Shown piece by piece: positions 52,639-64,000 of a stretch of 64,000 bases of DNA. The notes below the pieces were generated by a model that saw only the letters and a program-made list of their open reading frames with translations, did no database searches and was not told the DNA's origin. Positions within the stretch are counted from its first letter, which is position 1. Each line of letters begins with the position of its first letter. A program made the position numbers and the translations under genes. This DNA is from Carex sylvatica (taxonomy: Eukaryota; Streptophyta; Magnoliopsida; Poales; Cyperaceae). The stretch is taken from the NCBI GenBank assembly GCA_964058845.1, contig CAXKVR010000040.1, positions 1 through 64,000 of the forward strand. Direction: 5' to 3'.

Positions 52639-55600
52639 TCAATCACTACCAACCTTAGTGTGGTTTTGGTATGAACTCAGATCAGCATGTGTATCCATGT
52701 AGCGCTGGCTCAGGTATGCTGCACACGTTACTGGAGGAAACCTGATTTTGAGGTATACAAAGTATGTATCAGACAATCTTATCTTAATTTAGACGAATCA
52801 CAAGATTTGTTTAATTTGCATCTGCACAAGCGGATTTGGGTAGGGAGTGAGCTGATTGTAATAGTTACCACTAAGCAGTATGGGAAGTCAAGTGTAAAAA
52901 TGAAGAGATTGGAGGTTTCAGCATAATGCGAATAATATTTGCATAATACCAACTACTCATGAGCATTTATATTTAAAGATTTCAGTAGTACCTGAAAACT
53001 AGAATACCTGAAAGTTGGTCTTATTGTTGAGATTTGAAAATGATTACCAGAACACTCAGACCATATCGATTCTGAGAAAATTTAAATAATATGCTATCTG
53101 TTTCAATAAAAGAAAAATTACTTTGGAGGATTTGATTCTGACATGCAAGTTGGTAAGCACTCAACTATACATTCATGACTTGGCTCCACAAAATATGCTA
53201 TCTGTTTCAATAAAAAAAACTCTTCATTATATTTGGTCAACATGAATAATGTAGAAAGAGCTTGATCACCTTGCCTTTTTCAATATTATGAAATCCTTTA
53301 TGAAAGAAAATTACAATTTAGCCCATATTATCTTAAACAGAAAATCACCCACATCTTTAACTTTCTTACAAAGAAAATTGAATTTAAACATCTAAGTCTA
53401 TATTGGAAACCACAGGTTGGGTTTATTAAATGTTTTTTAAGGTAATTTTATAATTTAGAAATTCTCATAAACATTGACTGAAGTCAGTTGTGCAATTTAC
53501 TGTTGCCCTCAAGGGCTGGTTAACTCTGTATAATGTTCAATTTTCTGAAGGTTTGAGAAACTACAATTAAAAATTTTCAGATGAAAGCAAGCAACAAAAA
53601 ACAGCATCAGAAGAAAGGAATGTCAGAAAATACTAAATTTAGAATAGTACTTATCCAATGATTCCTATGAAGCTATTTTTACATAGCACAAGTTGGTTAA
53701 AATTGAACTTGGCATAGGAGCAGTGAACTCTACACTGTACAACCTTTTTATGCTGTTTAAGGAATGGGAGTCGAAATAAAAAAAAATATATATAACAAAG
53801 GTACTTACTGAATATCGTTCCTTTCCATCTACAACTACTCGATGCAAGGTTGACCTGCAAAAAGAACCACAATAGACAAGTTAATTAGGCAAAAAATATT
53901 GTACATAATTTTTATTTGTGTTTTTCTCTTTTATATTTTTTTACATAAAGGGAAACATTAATATAAAAATAAAGTTTCTACAACCTGAAGATGCAGTTGC
54001 TCCATCTTTCAAGCATGTCTCCTAAATTAACAATAAATCCACTGCAATAATACCAAATTTTTAAACATTTAAATATACAACTTGATAAAAACCAAAACGG
54101 TCTTAAAATTTCTGAGTATCATAACACAGTTCTGGTAAACTGGTATCATACTGTTGCCAGAGGTTACATATTTGACCAGGGATTTTGCCCCACTTAACCA
54201 TTTTTGTGCAGCTTTTTCTCAAATGTAAGCTCAGTACACTTTTGAGCTCTACCGAGATCAGTATTAAAAAGTAGCAGTACCAGCACCTATAATACATCAG
54301 TAATACTCTAGCAAACAATAAAGCATGAAACTAACCGTCTTAGTGGTGCAACATATTCCCAAACTTGAGGTAAAGCATTTCTGTCCTTGCATATCTGTCA
54401 GAACCAAATGAAAGGAAGTTAAAATAAAATGCTGACACAAAATCAATTGATTTTGCTTTCTTCTATCATTAACTTTTTCCTTAGATCACTTACTTGAAGA
54501 CCTATGACATCGTCAGTAGCCAAGAGCGTTATCAAGCCATAATCTGAGTGGGCCCCAGCTCCATACAAACCTTTTGAGGGGTCAGAAGCTCTAGCTGCTA
54601 AGATAAAAGTAATTTTGATTTTCAATACATTACGTACTATGGTATATTATGTTACAAGATTACAGTAGCATGTAGTCATAAGTGGTATGGTTCCCAAAAG
54701 GAGCAATCAAGATATCAAAATTCAGCTTCAACTAACTGAAATAATATTCCTTGAGCATGCCAGAAATTTTCAGAATTTGATAATTCGTAAACAACAAAAA
54801 AGTCTAATCTCTCCCTTGATTACATGCGTTGTAGACATTATAACTGCCAAATATCAAGTGTAAAGAGCTGAGGATATGTCCAAGATTATTCCTTTAAAGG
54901 AACATTTGACAATAATACTGTTAATTAGAGAAATAAAATATAATTAACGAATAAAACTTAATTGTTGCAACACCTTCGTAATGGAGAAGTCGAAGTGTTG
55001 CAATAGGTTTCCCAAGCATTTCAGGTCTGTCAAAAAAATCAGATGGCAGATCAAGTGCCAATGCTATAATTCTAGCTACCTCCTTTGCAACTCTCCTGTT
55101 ATGCATGTTTTTAAGGAAAACTATTAGATGAAAATAAAAACTCAGTATCATGTACAACCCCACAAAGTGAGAAAGACAATGCATGCCTTTTACAAAATTT
55201 TGGAAATCGAAAGGGTAATTGTGTATTGATTGAGGAACTAGAGGAGCTTATGGTGTATGCTTGATTACGGCCAGGAGTATCTCTTGTTTTGTACAGCAGC
55301 AAGAGTATAGATATATTTTATAATTTTGTAGGAGCAAAAGAAACTTCTTGCTTAAAAAAAGAAGAAGAAGACATACAGTGCTTCATTGTGATAACGCTCC
55401 ATGACCTCTCGCCATCGTGGTAAGATATCTAAATTTTTACAAAACAGAGAAGAAAAAATTATTAACTGAAGTAGGATCTATATCAGTTCTTCAAAATTGG
55501 TTTTCAACTAGGGTACCATTTCACAACAACAAAATGCATGCAACACACATAGAACACATGCAATCAAATCTGCACATAGTAGTATGTAGAATTTGCAACA

Positions 55601-58148
55601 GACTCTTGAGACAAACTTTGAGCAAATTAACAAACCTTTTTTAGTATAATACTCCAAAGAACATCAACTTGCTAAGAATCAAGTACAAATTTTGAACCAA
55701 CATGCATTTTAACCACCATTCAGTCTACCAACTTAAGGGGTTAGATCCATTCACACCAAAAAGAAGTTAAAACTGTAACAAAATATTTTGGATGTAATCT
55801 ACAGAATATAACCCACACATGTGAAAATAAGGGTCTTTGGGGCCATAATCAAAGAGATTACCTTAAATTTTAAAATTGATAGGTAAACCCCTTGTATGAC
55901 TTACAACATGCATATGAAGTAATGAACTTATTTTTTTTGCCTTGGTGCTTGGTTGTCATTAGAAGAATTGTTATTTCTTATTCCCCTGTGAAATTATCCC
56001 ATCCCAATTTCAAGGTTACTCATTGTTTTATTCTTGTACGTTCTTATTCATTTACTAAGCACAATTTTAACCTAAATTCTTGTCAAACGAGAAAATGAGT
56101 TTTTAAAAAAGTTATGAAGCGATAAACTAGTCAATGATTAAAAAAACATTCATAGTTAAGTGGGCTATGTTGTTAGATTTCACTAATTAATCCAAAACAG
56201 GTATATTTTGCAAACCAATATCCTCGTGCTTTCTGGAATACAGCTAATTGGTGGTTTCTGTTGCAAAGTTAACGCTAAATAGAAATAAAATATGGTAATA
56301 TTCCCATTAAATTGATAAATTTACCATCAGAAGGCCACTGATTTGGCCCATAAAATGGTTTATTTGCTTGTGGATCGTCTTCTGGAACCTCTATACCAAT
56401 GTAATATCCTTCTTTGTAGTCCCCTATTAGTCAGAAAAACAGATATGTAACATTAATAAGGGGGCCTTTTACATATATACTGTAGCAAACTTTACAGTTT
56501 ACTAAATACCGTGAGAAACTAATCAAAGTTGAAAAATGCCAGAAATATAGATTTAAAAAAAAAACTTGTAAAAGAATGCTCAATGGGTTAATAGAATTGG
56601 TCCAGGTTGGAGCACCTTGACCAGATAGTAGGTCAACCCAACCTAAAGTGACCCTTTTACCCTGATAGACTTTATGCTTTTTTTTTTGTTAAAAATAAAA
56701 ACAATAAAAGATTAAGACTATTAATTGACTCGGGAAACAACAAAAAATAACCTAAATTCAATATGTGACCAAACAGACTTGAATGTTCCAATTTCGAATG
56801 AACAACTGAATCTGACCTCCATGCCGGTTGGAAATCAATCCGGACCTCTTGTAGTAAGGTATAGCAATACTCTCTGAAACCCCCCCATCCCCCCCCCCCC
56901 CCCCAGCGATTGAGATCCGATCAAACACGTATCATATTAATTTAATTGTTTCTATAAATGCATTAAAATGAATGGATTATGAATCAATGTTATTATCTTC
57001 AGCATACAGAGCACTACTTAGTTTACAATTAACAGTTACATCAGAATTCAGCACCAAACCAGCCAGACAAAAGTCAAGTGGTCAAATTGAGCCTCAATAT
57101 ACCTGTAAATGGTGCAATTATTCTTCAATACAAAACAAAAATTGCATCTAGGTACTCTCATATATGCAATAAAATACCAAATTACGCCAACAAAAAAGAT
57201 GGAAAAGAAGCACAGAAACAACAACACTTACCATGGACTTGGTTATCTGGGTCTAGAATCTCATCCAAGAGGGGTGTGTATCCACGATTTTTCTCATTTC
57301 GTAAAACCTTCATTTTCTCTTTTATTGGGAGGTCAAAAAACTTCTTACTTTGGAGAAAAACCTCGTCCATGAATTCTTGGCTTATCCCATGGTCTACTAC
57401 ATAGAAAAAACCTGAATCCAAACATGCCTGGAACAAGAAAGGAGACTCAGATTTGCAAAGAGGCCCTTGTTCAAATGCCGGTTTGAAAAAATTCTCAATT
57501 TACCTCGGATGTAATGTAATCCACCTTTTAGACTATTCACATTCTTGAATGTTAAAGTTTTTCATAAAACATGCACACAGAATAACTTATAATTCATTTT
57601 AGTACTAATCAGAAACAAACATGTGTATTGATACACTGAGATTTCAGTTTTTACCCATGACAAACATATCACAGCATATGTGGTTACCAGATGAAAATTC
57701 TACAAATTTTAGCCATTTAGCAATCTGAGCTCAATTTCAACAGCCAATTCCATTGTAAAGGTTATAATATTCTGAATTTCGCGCTGTTTAACATCTTAAT
57801 TTAACGCTATGACAATCATGTTTTCTCCTCGTATTTCCTGCCACCAAAATTCCAATCAATAAAACCATTGTTTCCCCCTCTTATTATGAATAAAGGCGAT
57901 TCATTAATTTAATTTTTTTTTCTATTTTCAACCAGATATTTGAAATTATTGCCAGCATAAGGATGCATCAAACATGCATCAAAAGTTCATGACCAGATTT
58001 AAAAAATAATCGAAAAAAATAACAACAAATTAAAAAAGAAAGAAAGATAAATAGCAACCTGTTTGAGAAGCGCGGCAGATTTCTGGACATCTGGTTCAGA
58101 GAGGCTTATGCAATTCAAAACTGTATTTGAAATTTCAGAATTCTCCAT
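52639..58148 (-). CDS. 2-oxoglutarate/Fe(II)-dependent dioxygenase, isopenicillin-N-synthase-like (At3g46490 group)
   Basis: Eleven small exons on the minus strand: 58148-58059, 57427-57232, 56423-56325, 55428-55377, 55095-54974, 54597-54494, 54394-54336, 54041-53985, 53854-53809, 53201-53122 and 52741-52639 (TGA). All junctions keep frame, giving 335 aa. The N-terminal DIOX_N region includes GFFYVVDHGIS and EKMKVLRNEKNRGYTP. The 2OG-FeII_Oxy domain carries H203-x-D205 (AGAHSDYGLITLLATD), the distal H264 (STLHRV) and the 2OG-binding R273-x-S275 (ERYS). The end, VTCAAYLSQRYMDTHADL, matches the family. No targeting signal is seen, so it is probably cytosolic. The substrate is unknown; relatives are annotated only as 2OG oxygenases. 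Exon 6 has a tandem TAGCAG acceptor, and the leader may hold an overlapping upstream ORF. It is not similar to the TauD-like oxygenase at 9-12 kb beyond the shared cofactor chemistry. Confidence 0.93.
56871..56904. repeat. C-rich homopolymer tract in dioxygenase intron 2
   Basis: A run of C interrupted by one AT, within intron 2 (56424-57231) of the minus-strand dioxygenase. Confidence 0.7.
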
Positions 58149-58269
58149 CGCTACCTTTCTCGATTTCTCTTTCTCTTGATACTTCGTTTTTGTGTGCTTC
58201 TTGCGTGCTCCCTCCCTTTCTCTCTCTTTTACTGACGAGTAAAGGCGCGGCGCGCAAAAGGCCAAACAT
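58135..58269 (-). other. Overlapping upstream ORF candidate in the dioxygenase leader
   Basis: An ATG at 58269 opens a 44-codon frame that runs through the GA-rich leader and stops at a TGA 58135-58137, past the main ATG at 58148 in a different frame. If the transcript starts upstream of 58269, it would overlap and could dampen initiation at the main start. The transcription start is unknown. Confidence 0.35.
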
Positions 58270-59172
58270 AGCTTAAATGCAATGATTCATCGTTGATTGA
58301 AACGTGAAAGACGGAAAAGAGAAAGTACCTAGTGGGACCTAGTTGCAGTGAGGTATAGTGAGGGTCAACGTGGTAGACCGGTTATTGCCTTATTGGCAGG
58401 TTCTTCAATTAAAAATAAATAAATTGCTATATGTGGCCAGAGATTGTCATCTAAGCAAAAATAAATAACATTTTTTATTTATTTTATTGTTGAAAGCCAG
58501 AAATAAATTACGAGGGGATAAACTAATATTTTTTTTTGAGGTCAGTTGGCTAGTGTCTGAATAAATTCGCTCCAAATTCGTCCACCAGTAAGGATATGTT
58601 ATGTGTGCGAAACTGCGAACTATTAATGTTTCCTTCCAAAAAAAAAAAAAAATTTAAATTTACTTTAAATATGATTCATTTTTTTTTGTCTAAAAATGCT
58701 ATAAAATTCACGGATATAGCATACCGTCAATAATAGACAAACCTGCAAGTGTAACGATTTTGTCCGCATGCAATAGAAATCATTTTATTTTTATACTTTT
58801 ATGCATGTGATCTCGTCCATATATATATAAGCACTATATACGCGGCAATTTAAAACATTGCCAGGTAGCTAGGCTTGGAAATAAAATGATGGATAGGTTA
58901 AATGAGTAAGCGAGTCTAAAAAAGACTCTGTGATAAATAATGTTTAGCTTGAGGCCCACATTAACCATTAAAAATATATTATAGAGTTGTAATGCAATAT
59001 AATATTTTGTAAAGAGAAGAGCATTTGTTGTTTCGAGTATAATTTTCAATTTTGTTTTGTCTTCCAAGTCTAAAGGTCAAAACAGCAATTGATATCTGAA
59101 CTAAACTATTTGAGCTGCCAACATAGACTTGACAAATTTGAAAAGTAGATGCATTTTTTAAGATGATGGAAT
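58270..59172. other. 5' flank of the dioxygenase gene, no further gene seen
   Basis: The promoter should lie here (minus strand). I see poly-A/T tracts and a short TA run near 58820 but no element that I would assign. Confidence 0.4.
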
Positions 59173-59409
59173 CAGACACGGATCTAACGAGATTTAACGG
59201 TGTCAATTGATTCTATTTAATTTTAATTTTTTGTATTTGTGTTTAATTTTTTTTAATATAATTTAGCGTAAAATATTATGATATGTAAAATTGATTTTTA
59301 TTTTTGTATAAAATTTGTATATAATTGATTTTATAATAGTTCGAATTTTTATACGATTGATTTTATATGTGTTTGACTCTTTTTGTTCGAAAGTCCACCT
59401 CTGTCTCTG
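59173..59409. mobile_element. hAT-like MITE
   Basis: Starts CAGACACGGATCTAACGAG and ends AAAGTCCACCTCTGTCTCTG, an imperfect inverted repeat of the same type as the 16.9-kb insertion. It shares AATATAATTTAGCGTAAAAT with the stretch at about 25510-25535 (TATAATTTAGAGTAAAATAT), suggesting a common family. Confidence 0.6.
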
Positions 59410-59914
59410 GATAAAATCATAAAAATAACTCGTATTCACCAAAATAGTAGATGAACATAGAAATAGTTAATTTTACTTAAAAGCACATAGTAAAACACAT
59501 AAATTACTTTACATTTGATGTTTTATTGTACATATTCAACACAAGTTTGATGAGATCATGTGCAAATTAGAATTGGAGAACCTATTTTAATGAGGGGCGA
59601 TTTTGTTGTGCAAACGTGGCTTATATCCTCACGCACAGGTACGAGAAGGGCAAAAGAAAAGCAGATATGGGCAACAAAATTCATAGTGTTGTTGTGGTAT
59701 GTGTAGAAATAAATAAGTGTGACAATCTTTAGAGGTTCGATAATGCCTCTGACACTACTCGCATCTAAGATAATCAAGAAAATGATGCTACGATTTCAGT
59801 TTTATAGATGAACTAGTGCAACAGACCATAGATTTATATTAAGTACATAAAAAGACGAGAGAGTATTATATATTTGTCTATATTTGGATAGAATTGTGAT
59901 GTAAACACATTTAG

Positions 59915-60269
59915 GAGGGATCCAATAACACTTTTTTTGGTGACACCGAATTACACTCTCGATTTTCAAATTTTTGAAAGTTCAAATAGTCGATCAAAAC
60001 CGTTCAACATAATAATAGATATATTAAAATGTGCTTGTAGGTCAAATTTTATATTTTTTGAATTTTTTTTACTATTTATTAAGTATTTAACAAAATCAAT
60101 TTTGTACCCATCTTAATAAATAGTAAAAAATTCAAAAAATATATAAAATTTGATCTGCAAGCATATTTTAACATATCCATTATGTTGAACGGTCTGAATC
60201 AACTATTTGAACTTTAAAAATGTAGAGTATAATTCAATATCACCAACAAAGGATGTAATTGAATCTCTC
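59915..60269. mobile_element. Palindromic MITE of the GAG..CTA-type family
   Basis: Begins GAGGGATCCAATAACACTTT and ends with its imperfect inverse (..GGATGTAATTGAATCTCTC). The centre has TTTACTATTTATTAAG and its inverse, as in the (TA)n-associated copies. No clear target duplication. Confidence 0.7.
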
Positions 60270-60317
60270 CTCTTTATATAATTCATATTTGATAGTCTCT
60301 ATCAAGCATTTCAAAAA

Positions 60318-60370
<53 letters not shown>

Positions 60371-60374
<4 letters not shown>

Positions 60375-60790
60375 TAGGCTAATATACAATCGATTGTTCC
60401 TAGCCTCCCGTGCAACCAAGTCGTTTTCCGATTTTTAAAGTCCAAATGATCGATCCAAACCGTTAGATGTCATCTCCATATTAAAATGTGCTAGGAGACC
60501 AAATTTTACATTTTTTGGAATTTGTTTACTATTTATTAAGTCACTTTGAAAATCGCTGATCCAACGGTAGCTTCTGGTTTTTACTGTTTGGTAAGCCACC
60601 GTTGGATCAGCAATTTTCAAAGTGACTTAATAAATAGTAAAAAAATTCCAAAAAATATAAAATTTGGTCTCCTAGCACATTTTAATATGGAGATGACATC
60701 TAACGGTTTGGATCGATCATTTGGACTTTAAAAATTGGAAAACAACTTGGTTGCACGGAAGGCTAGGAACAATCGATTGTATATTAGCCT

Positions 60791-60796
<6 letters not shown>
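60371..60796. mobile_element. Palindromic MITE inserted in a (TA)n microsatellite
   Basis: Begins GAGATAGGCTAATATACAAT and ends with its inverse (..GTATATTAGCCTATCTC). The arms of about 205 bp pair almost perfectly (TTGTTCCTAGCC, CGATCCAAACCGTTAGATG, GGAGACCAAATTTTACATTT, GCTGATCCAACGGT). (TA)n precedes it (about 60336-60370) and (CT)n(TA)n follows (60793-60848). Confidence 0.87.
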
Positions 60797-60854
<58 letters not shown>

Positions 60855-61079
60855 GTCGATGTAATAAAATATTTATATGTAAACTAGAAATTGTATTAGT
60901 TTGTGTCATAGTAGTGTTGTGTGAAGGAAGAAAGAAAGCATATGAATTGTGAATTTTGTACATAAAGGTGTTGATCAATTAATTACTATACCCGACTAAA
61001 ATAATACAACCATATTACAGAAATAAAGTTTGATTTCTAGCCAACTTTGATGTTTAGACCAAGACCAACGCTACAAGCT

Positions 61080-61260
61080 TTTAATATGAGAGAAATCAGT
61101 TGGTCGGTTATTAGTTCAAACCGAACTAAATTTTTCCAATCAGCGTTTGATTCGGTTTGCATGGATAGATCCGAACTGATCTAAAAATTTGATCAACCTA
61201 AATACAAAAACTGAACCAAATAAATCAAACTTAAATTTTGTTAGTTCGATTAAACCAAAT
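61080..61260. repeat. Remnant of an AACCGAAC-rich MITE
   Basis: Words such as GTTCAAACCGAAC, GATTCGGTTTGCATGGA and AAAACTGAACCAAATAAATC resemble the interior of the elements at 14.1 and 33.6 kb. Boundaries are unclear. Confidence 0.4.
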
Positions 61261-61339
61261 CAGTATGAAATTTTTAGTTATAATTAATAATATACGTAGT
61301 AAGTTGATAACTTATGAATTAATATGTATGATATATAAT

Positions 61340-61752
61340 GAGTTGGGTTATCATGCTTCATGAAGTAAAATGTGAGTTTTACCTGACACTCATATTTTAC
61401 AATATTAAAGTTTAAATAGTTTATTCGAATTGTTCAAAATGATCTTCATATCAAAATATGCTTGAAATTTTACACTCATATTTACATTTTTTTTTTTTTG
61501 GAATTTTTTTTACATTTTTACAGAAATTTCTAAATCGTTGTTTTTAAGAAAATTTTGGACCGTCAAAAAACAGTGATTTTAAAAATTCTTAAAAGATAAT
61601 AATTTTTTTTTAAATGTCAAATTTGATCTTCCAACACAATTTAATATAGAGATCAAGTTAAACTGTTCGGAGACTATTTGAATTTTAAAATCGTAAAATA
61701 TAAGCGTGAAATAAAACATGTCATTTACTTCATAAAGCACAATAGCTCAACA
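61340..61752. mobile_element. Palindromic MITE of the same family, diverged
   Basis: Begins GAGTTGGGTTATCATGCTTC and ends ..TTTACTTCATAAAGCACAATAG then CTCAAC. Both arms carry ATATTTTAC/GTAAAATAT words. The target duplication is not resolved. Confidence 0.65.
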
Positions 61753-61754
61753 CA

Positions 61755-62180
61755 TATCTTATAGAGTTTGGCTAGTATAACATTAGTGTCATTTCAACCT
61801 ATATAACACTAACTTTAAAACCTATTAAATCGACTTCAAACGGTAAATCCAAACTGTTCAAACCAATTTACATTATGTGTTGTGCGTTTACATACAATTT
61901 TTTTTATATTTTCGAGTTATTTTAGTATCAATTCAAGCGGTAAAAATATTAAAAAATTAATATATTAAAATTAACTTAAAAACTCACATATTTGATCGCT
62001 TGACCTAATACTAAATAAATTTGAAAAGTTATAAATTTTGCATATAAACGCACAACTAATGAAGTAGATCGGTTTGAACAGTTTGGATTTATCGTTTGAA
62101 GTCAATTTAATAGATTTTAGAGTTAGTGTTATATAAGTTGAAATGACACTGATGTTATACTAATCAAACTCTATATTATA
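61755..62180. mobile_element. Palindromic Mutator-like MITE, 9-bp duplication with one mismatch
   Basis: The element 61764-62171 begins GAGTTTGGCTAGTATAACAT and ends ..ATGTTATACTAATCAAACTC. The flanks TATCTTATA (61755-61763) and TATATTATA (62172-62180) agree at 8 of 9 positions. The arms pair over about 170 bp (TTCAACCTATATAACACTAA, GACTTCAAACGGTAAATCCA). Confidence 0.8.
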
Positions 62181-62569
62181 ATATCAACATAATATGTACT
62201 AATATTTCAGTTTATTTGATATATTTTATTTTAATTATTGACGCGGAACTCTAAATTGAAGATCAAACTATCACAATTTTAAATCGAAACGCACCGTTAT
62301 ATTCGAAATAAATTTAATTGGATTAACATTAAATAACCCTAACAATTTAGAATACCATAAAGGTGCTTTATTGTCACATTTGATGGCTTACAAATTTTCT
62401 CTTTTTGCTAAATGAATAACAACTGTTCTGTGGCTCTGGTTTCTTGTGTAAGAATCCTGATTTTCTGTTGCAACTTTCTATTATAATATTTGTATCAAAT
62501 AATTAAATAAGGGTCTTGAACTTCAATTATTCATGGGGCCTGAGAAGAATGTATGTGTCGGCAACCATA

Positions 62570-62850
62570 TAATTTGTGTTTTATTAATTTTTTAAATTTT
62601 TTCGAACCAAACTAAATAAAACACAAAAAAACGTATAATATGTTTTATTCGTGTCACAAATTATTCACAAGAAAAACATGAAATTTTTTTGTTATTTTTT
62701 ATAATTTTTTTTGTGGGGTTTTTTTATGGTTTTTTTTTTAGTTCTTTATTGTACCGAATTATTTTTGAATTATATCTGAATTATATCTGAATCACAAATT
62801 TTTTACTTCGCTGAACCAAACTCGAACTATTCGTTTGTCACTATGTCATA
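62570..62850. repeat. Dispersed repeat, inverse copy of 2878-3125
   Basis: The right end, GAACTATTCGTTTGTCACTA, and the preceding AATCACAAATTTTTTACTTC correspond in inverse to the start of the 2878 copy. Poly-T stretches fill the middle. Confidence 0.5.
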
Positions 62851-63333
62851 ACTAGTTATAGATTTTTTTAACGAAGGATTTGAATAACATGTTTCAATTT
62901 TTTAGTTGACAGCAGCTGAATGTAATTCCTCCATTTTTTTCATAGAAATTAAAAAGATAAAGCCAAAAGGGACCTCGAAAATGAAGATGGAAATGATGGC
63001 ACAAGCGATACCAGGCGATTCCCAAGCAACATCAGGCGACTCCCAAGCGACACCGACAAATGACCTGCAACCAACGACCGACCGCCAAGACCAACACACC
63101 AGGCATCAAAGGAAACCCCATTAACACCATCCCAACCATACTGCAGAGAATTCAAAAATCAAAATCCCCCACCGTGCAACCTACACCCCTACCACAAACA
63201 AACATCAATGACACCTAACTACCCTTATCCAAAACACCACAGAAAAAAGGCAACCACTTAAGGACAATCAGCTGAACTCAACCAGCAAGGGAGGACAAGA
63301 CAAGAACTTAACCCTTTGTGGGTACGAGAGTAG

Positions 63334-63534
63334 GATATTCAAGGCAACCAACTAAACAAAAAAGAAGAAGTAAATGAAGGCTGGCAAACGGTGGTCTCGA
63401 GGAGGAATAAAAAGCTGAAAAATAACAAAATCACTCAACAGGAAGCTACTCGTGACAAAGAGCTTCAGGCACAACATGCAAAGCTTTTAAAGGAGAATAG
63501 ATGCTTTAGATGTCTAGCAAGAGGCCATGTCAGT
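63334..63534 (+). pseudogene. Fragment of a LINE-like ORF1 (gag-like), broken zinc knuckle
   Basis: An open stretch on the plus strand carries EGWQTVVSRRNKK, a phrase that I associate with plant LINE ORF1 proteins. It is followed by a basic region and then a CCHC zinc-knuckle start, RCFRCLARGHVS. The first two Cys (63502-63504 and 63511-63513) and the His (63526-63528) are present, but the final Cys is missing because the frame runs into the end of a hAT element at about 63534. A Gln/Pro-rich stretch at 62900-63300 may be the upstream part with stops. Retrotransposon debris, not a host gene. Confidence 0.6.
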
Positions 63535-64000
63535 AGAGGCAGACGCAGGATTTCTGCTAGGGGGAGGGGGGGGGGGGGGCAGAAATCGAATTCAATTAGC
63601 TTATTGGATTCAAACCCATTAGCTAATAGAGTATAATTCAACATAACAAAAAAACATACCAACCAACATAATAAAAATACTAAATTACTTGAAAAAAATC
63701 AACATAATAAAATACAATCAATAATTCAACATCATAATAAACCATTAACATAGCAAAAAACATAAATTACTCGAAGAAATCAACAATCCAACATAATAAA
63801 AAAAACAACCAACAATTCAACATCATAACAAACAATAAACATAACAACAAAATATAAGACAATCTTACATGATAAAAATAACACTTCTAATATCCTCTTA
63901 CATATTAAAAAACAATATTTCGAACAACACTTCTAAATGAGAATTTCTCGACGAGCCTTCATGTTTTGAAACCTTTCCATAATTCTTTCATTGCTTACCC
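63534..64000. mobile_element. Left end of a hAT element running off the window
   Basis: Begins at about 63534 with TAGAGGCAGACGCAGGATTT, a hAT terminus of the same type as at 16928, followed by a G-rich run and then AT-rich spacer (CAACATAATAAA words). At its inner end the minus strand carries the last codons of a transposase, so this may be one end of an autonomous or recently autonomous copy. The other end is outside the window. Confidence 0.6.
63933..64000 (-). CDS. C-terminal end of a hAT-family (ZMYM1-like) transposase, partial
   Basis: Reading the minus strand from the window edge, 21 codons precede a TAG at 63933-63935. The tail ERIMERFQNMKARR resembles the C-terminal signature (..RFQNMKTRRxQL) of plant hAT transposases annotated as 'zinc finger MYM-type protein 1-like'. 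The body of the protein lies beyond 64000. The call rests on a short stretch. Confidence 0.5.
   Translation of the reverse strand, partial: VSNERIMERFQNMKARREILI

Noticed and set aside
52687..52926. Plus-strand ORF of 79 codons near 52.7 kb
   Set aside because: It overlaps the last exon of the minus-strand dioxygenase (52741-52639), whose reverse reading matches the family C-terminus.
57999..58265. A 39-residue N-terminal extension of the dioxygenase from 58265
   Set aside because: The codon at 58265 is TTG, and no in-frame ATG precedes 58148. The ATG at 58269 is in another frame.

Overview
This window is nuclear DNA from a flowering plant. The reasons are four genes with many short exons, long AT-rich GT-AG introns and plant-type protein sequences, set in an AT-rich background full of small DNA transposons (MITEs), microsatellites and LTR/LINE debris. 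I cannot fix the clade from sequence alone.

Layout. 1-9 kb: no gene; several inverted-repeat transposons (a 990-bp Mutator-like element with a perfect 9-bp target duplication, a second with a 9-bp duplication at 2.1 kb, and a 2.7-kb fold-back element at 6.15-8.83 kb). 9.03-11.97 kb (minus): a 3-exon gene for a TauD/TfdA-type Fe(II)/2-oxoglutarate oxygenase of the At3g21360 'clavaminate synthase-like' group. 12-30 kb: about 18 kb without a gene that I can support, but dense with nested MITEs (Mutator-like, hAT-like, Tourist-like), a probable LTR and a GC-richer unexplained block. 30.29-38.54 kb (plus): a 20-exon NADP-dependent malic enzyme, probably the plastid type, with an uncertain N-terminus. 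38.5-42.9 kb: intergenic, with a block of minisatellites. 42.97-51.23 kb (plus): a 17-exon DEAH-box splicing helicase of the Prp16 / DEAH7 (CLUMSY VEIN) family. 52.64-58.15 kb (minus, convergent with the helicase): an 11-exon isopenicillin-N-synthase-type 2OG-Fe(II) dioxygenase of the At3g46490 group, which reconstructs without a break. 58.3-64 kb: MITEs again, then a LINE-like ORF1 fragment whose zinc knuckle is interrupted by a hAT element that runs off the right edge; the last codons of its transposase are visible on the minus strand.

The four genes belong to different processes (2OG oxidation twice, malate decarboxylation, pre-mRNA splicing) and I see no evidence that they form a cluster or pathway. 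The most unusual content is transposon biology. At least eight nearly fully palindromic MITEs share a GAG..(N)..CTA terminal pattern, three of them have clear 9-bp target duplications, and three sit inside (TA)n microsatellites. I did not find a credible new defence, metabolic or regulatory system. Exon coordinates were derived by hand from reading frame, GT/AG sites and family resemblance; they have not been checked by alignment or transcripts.
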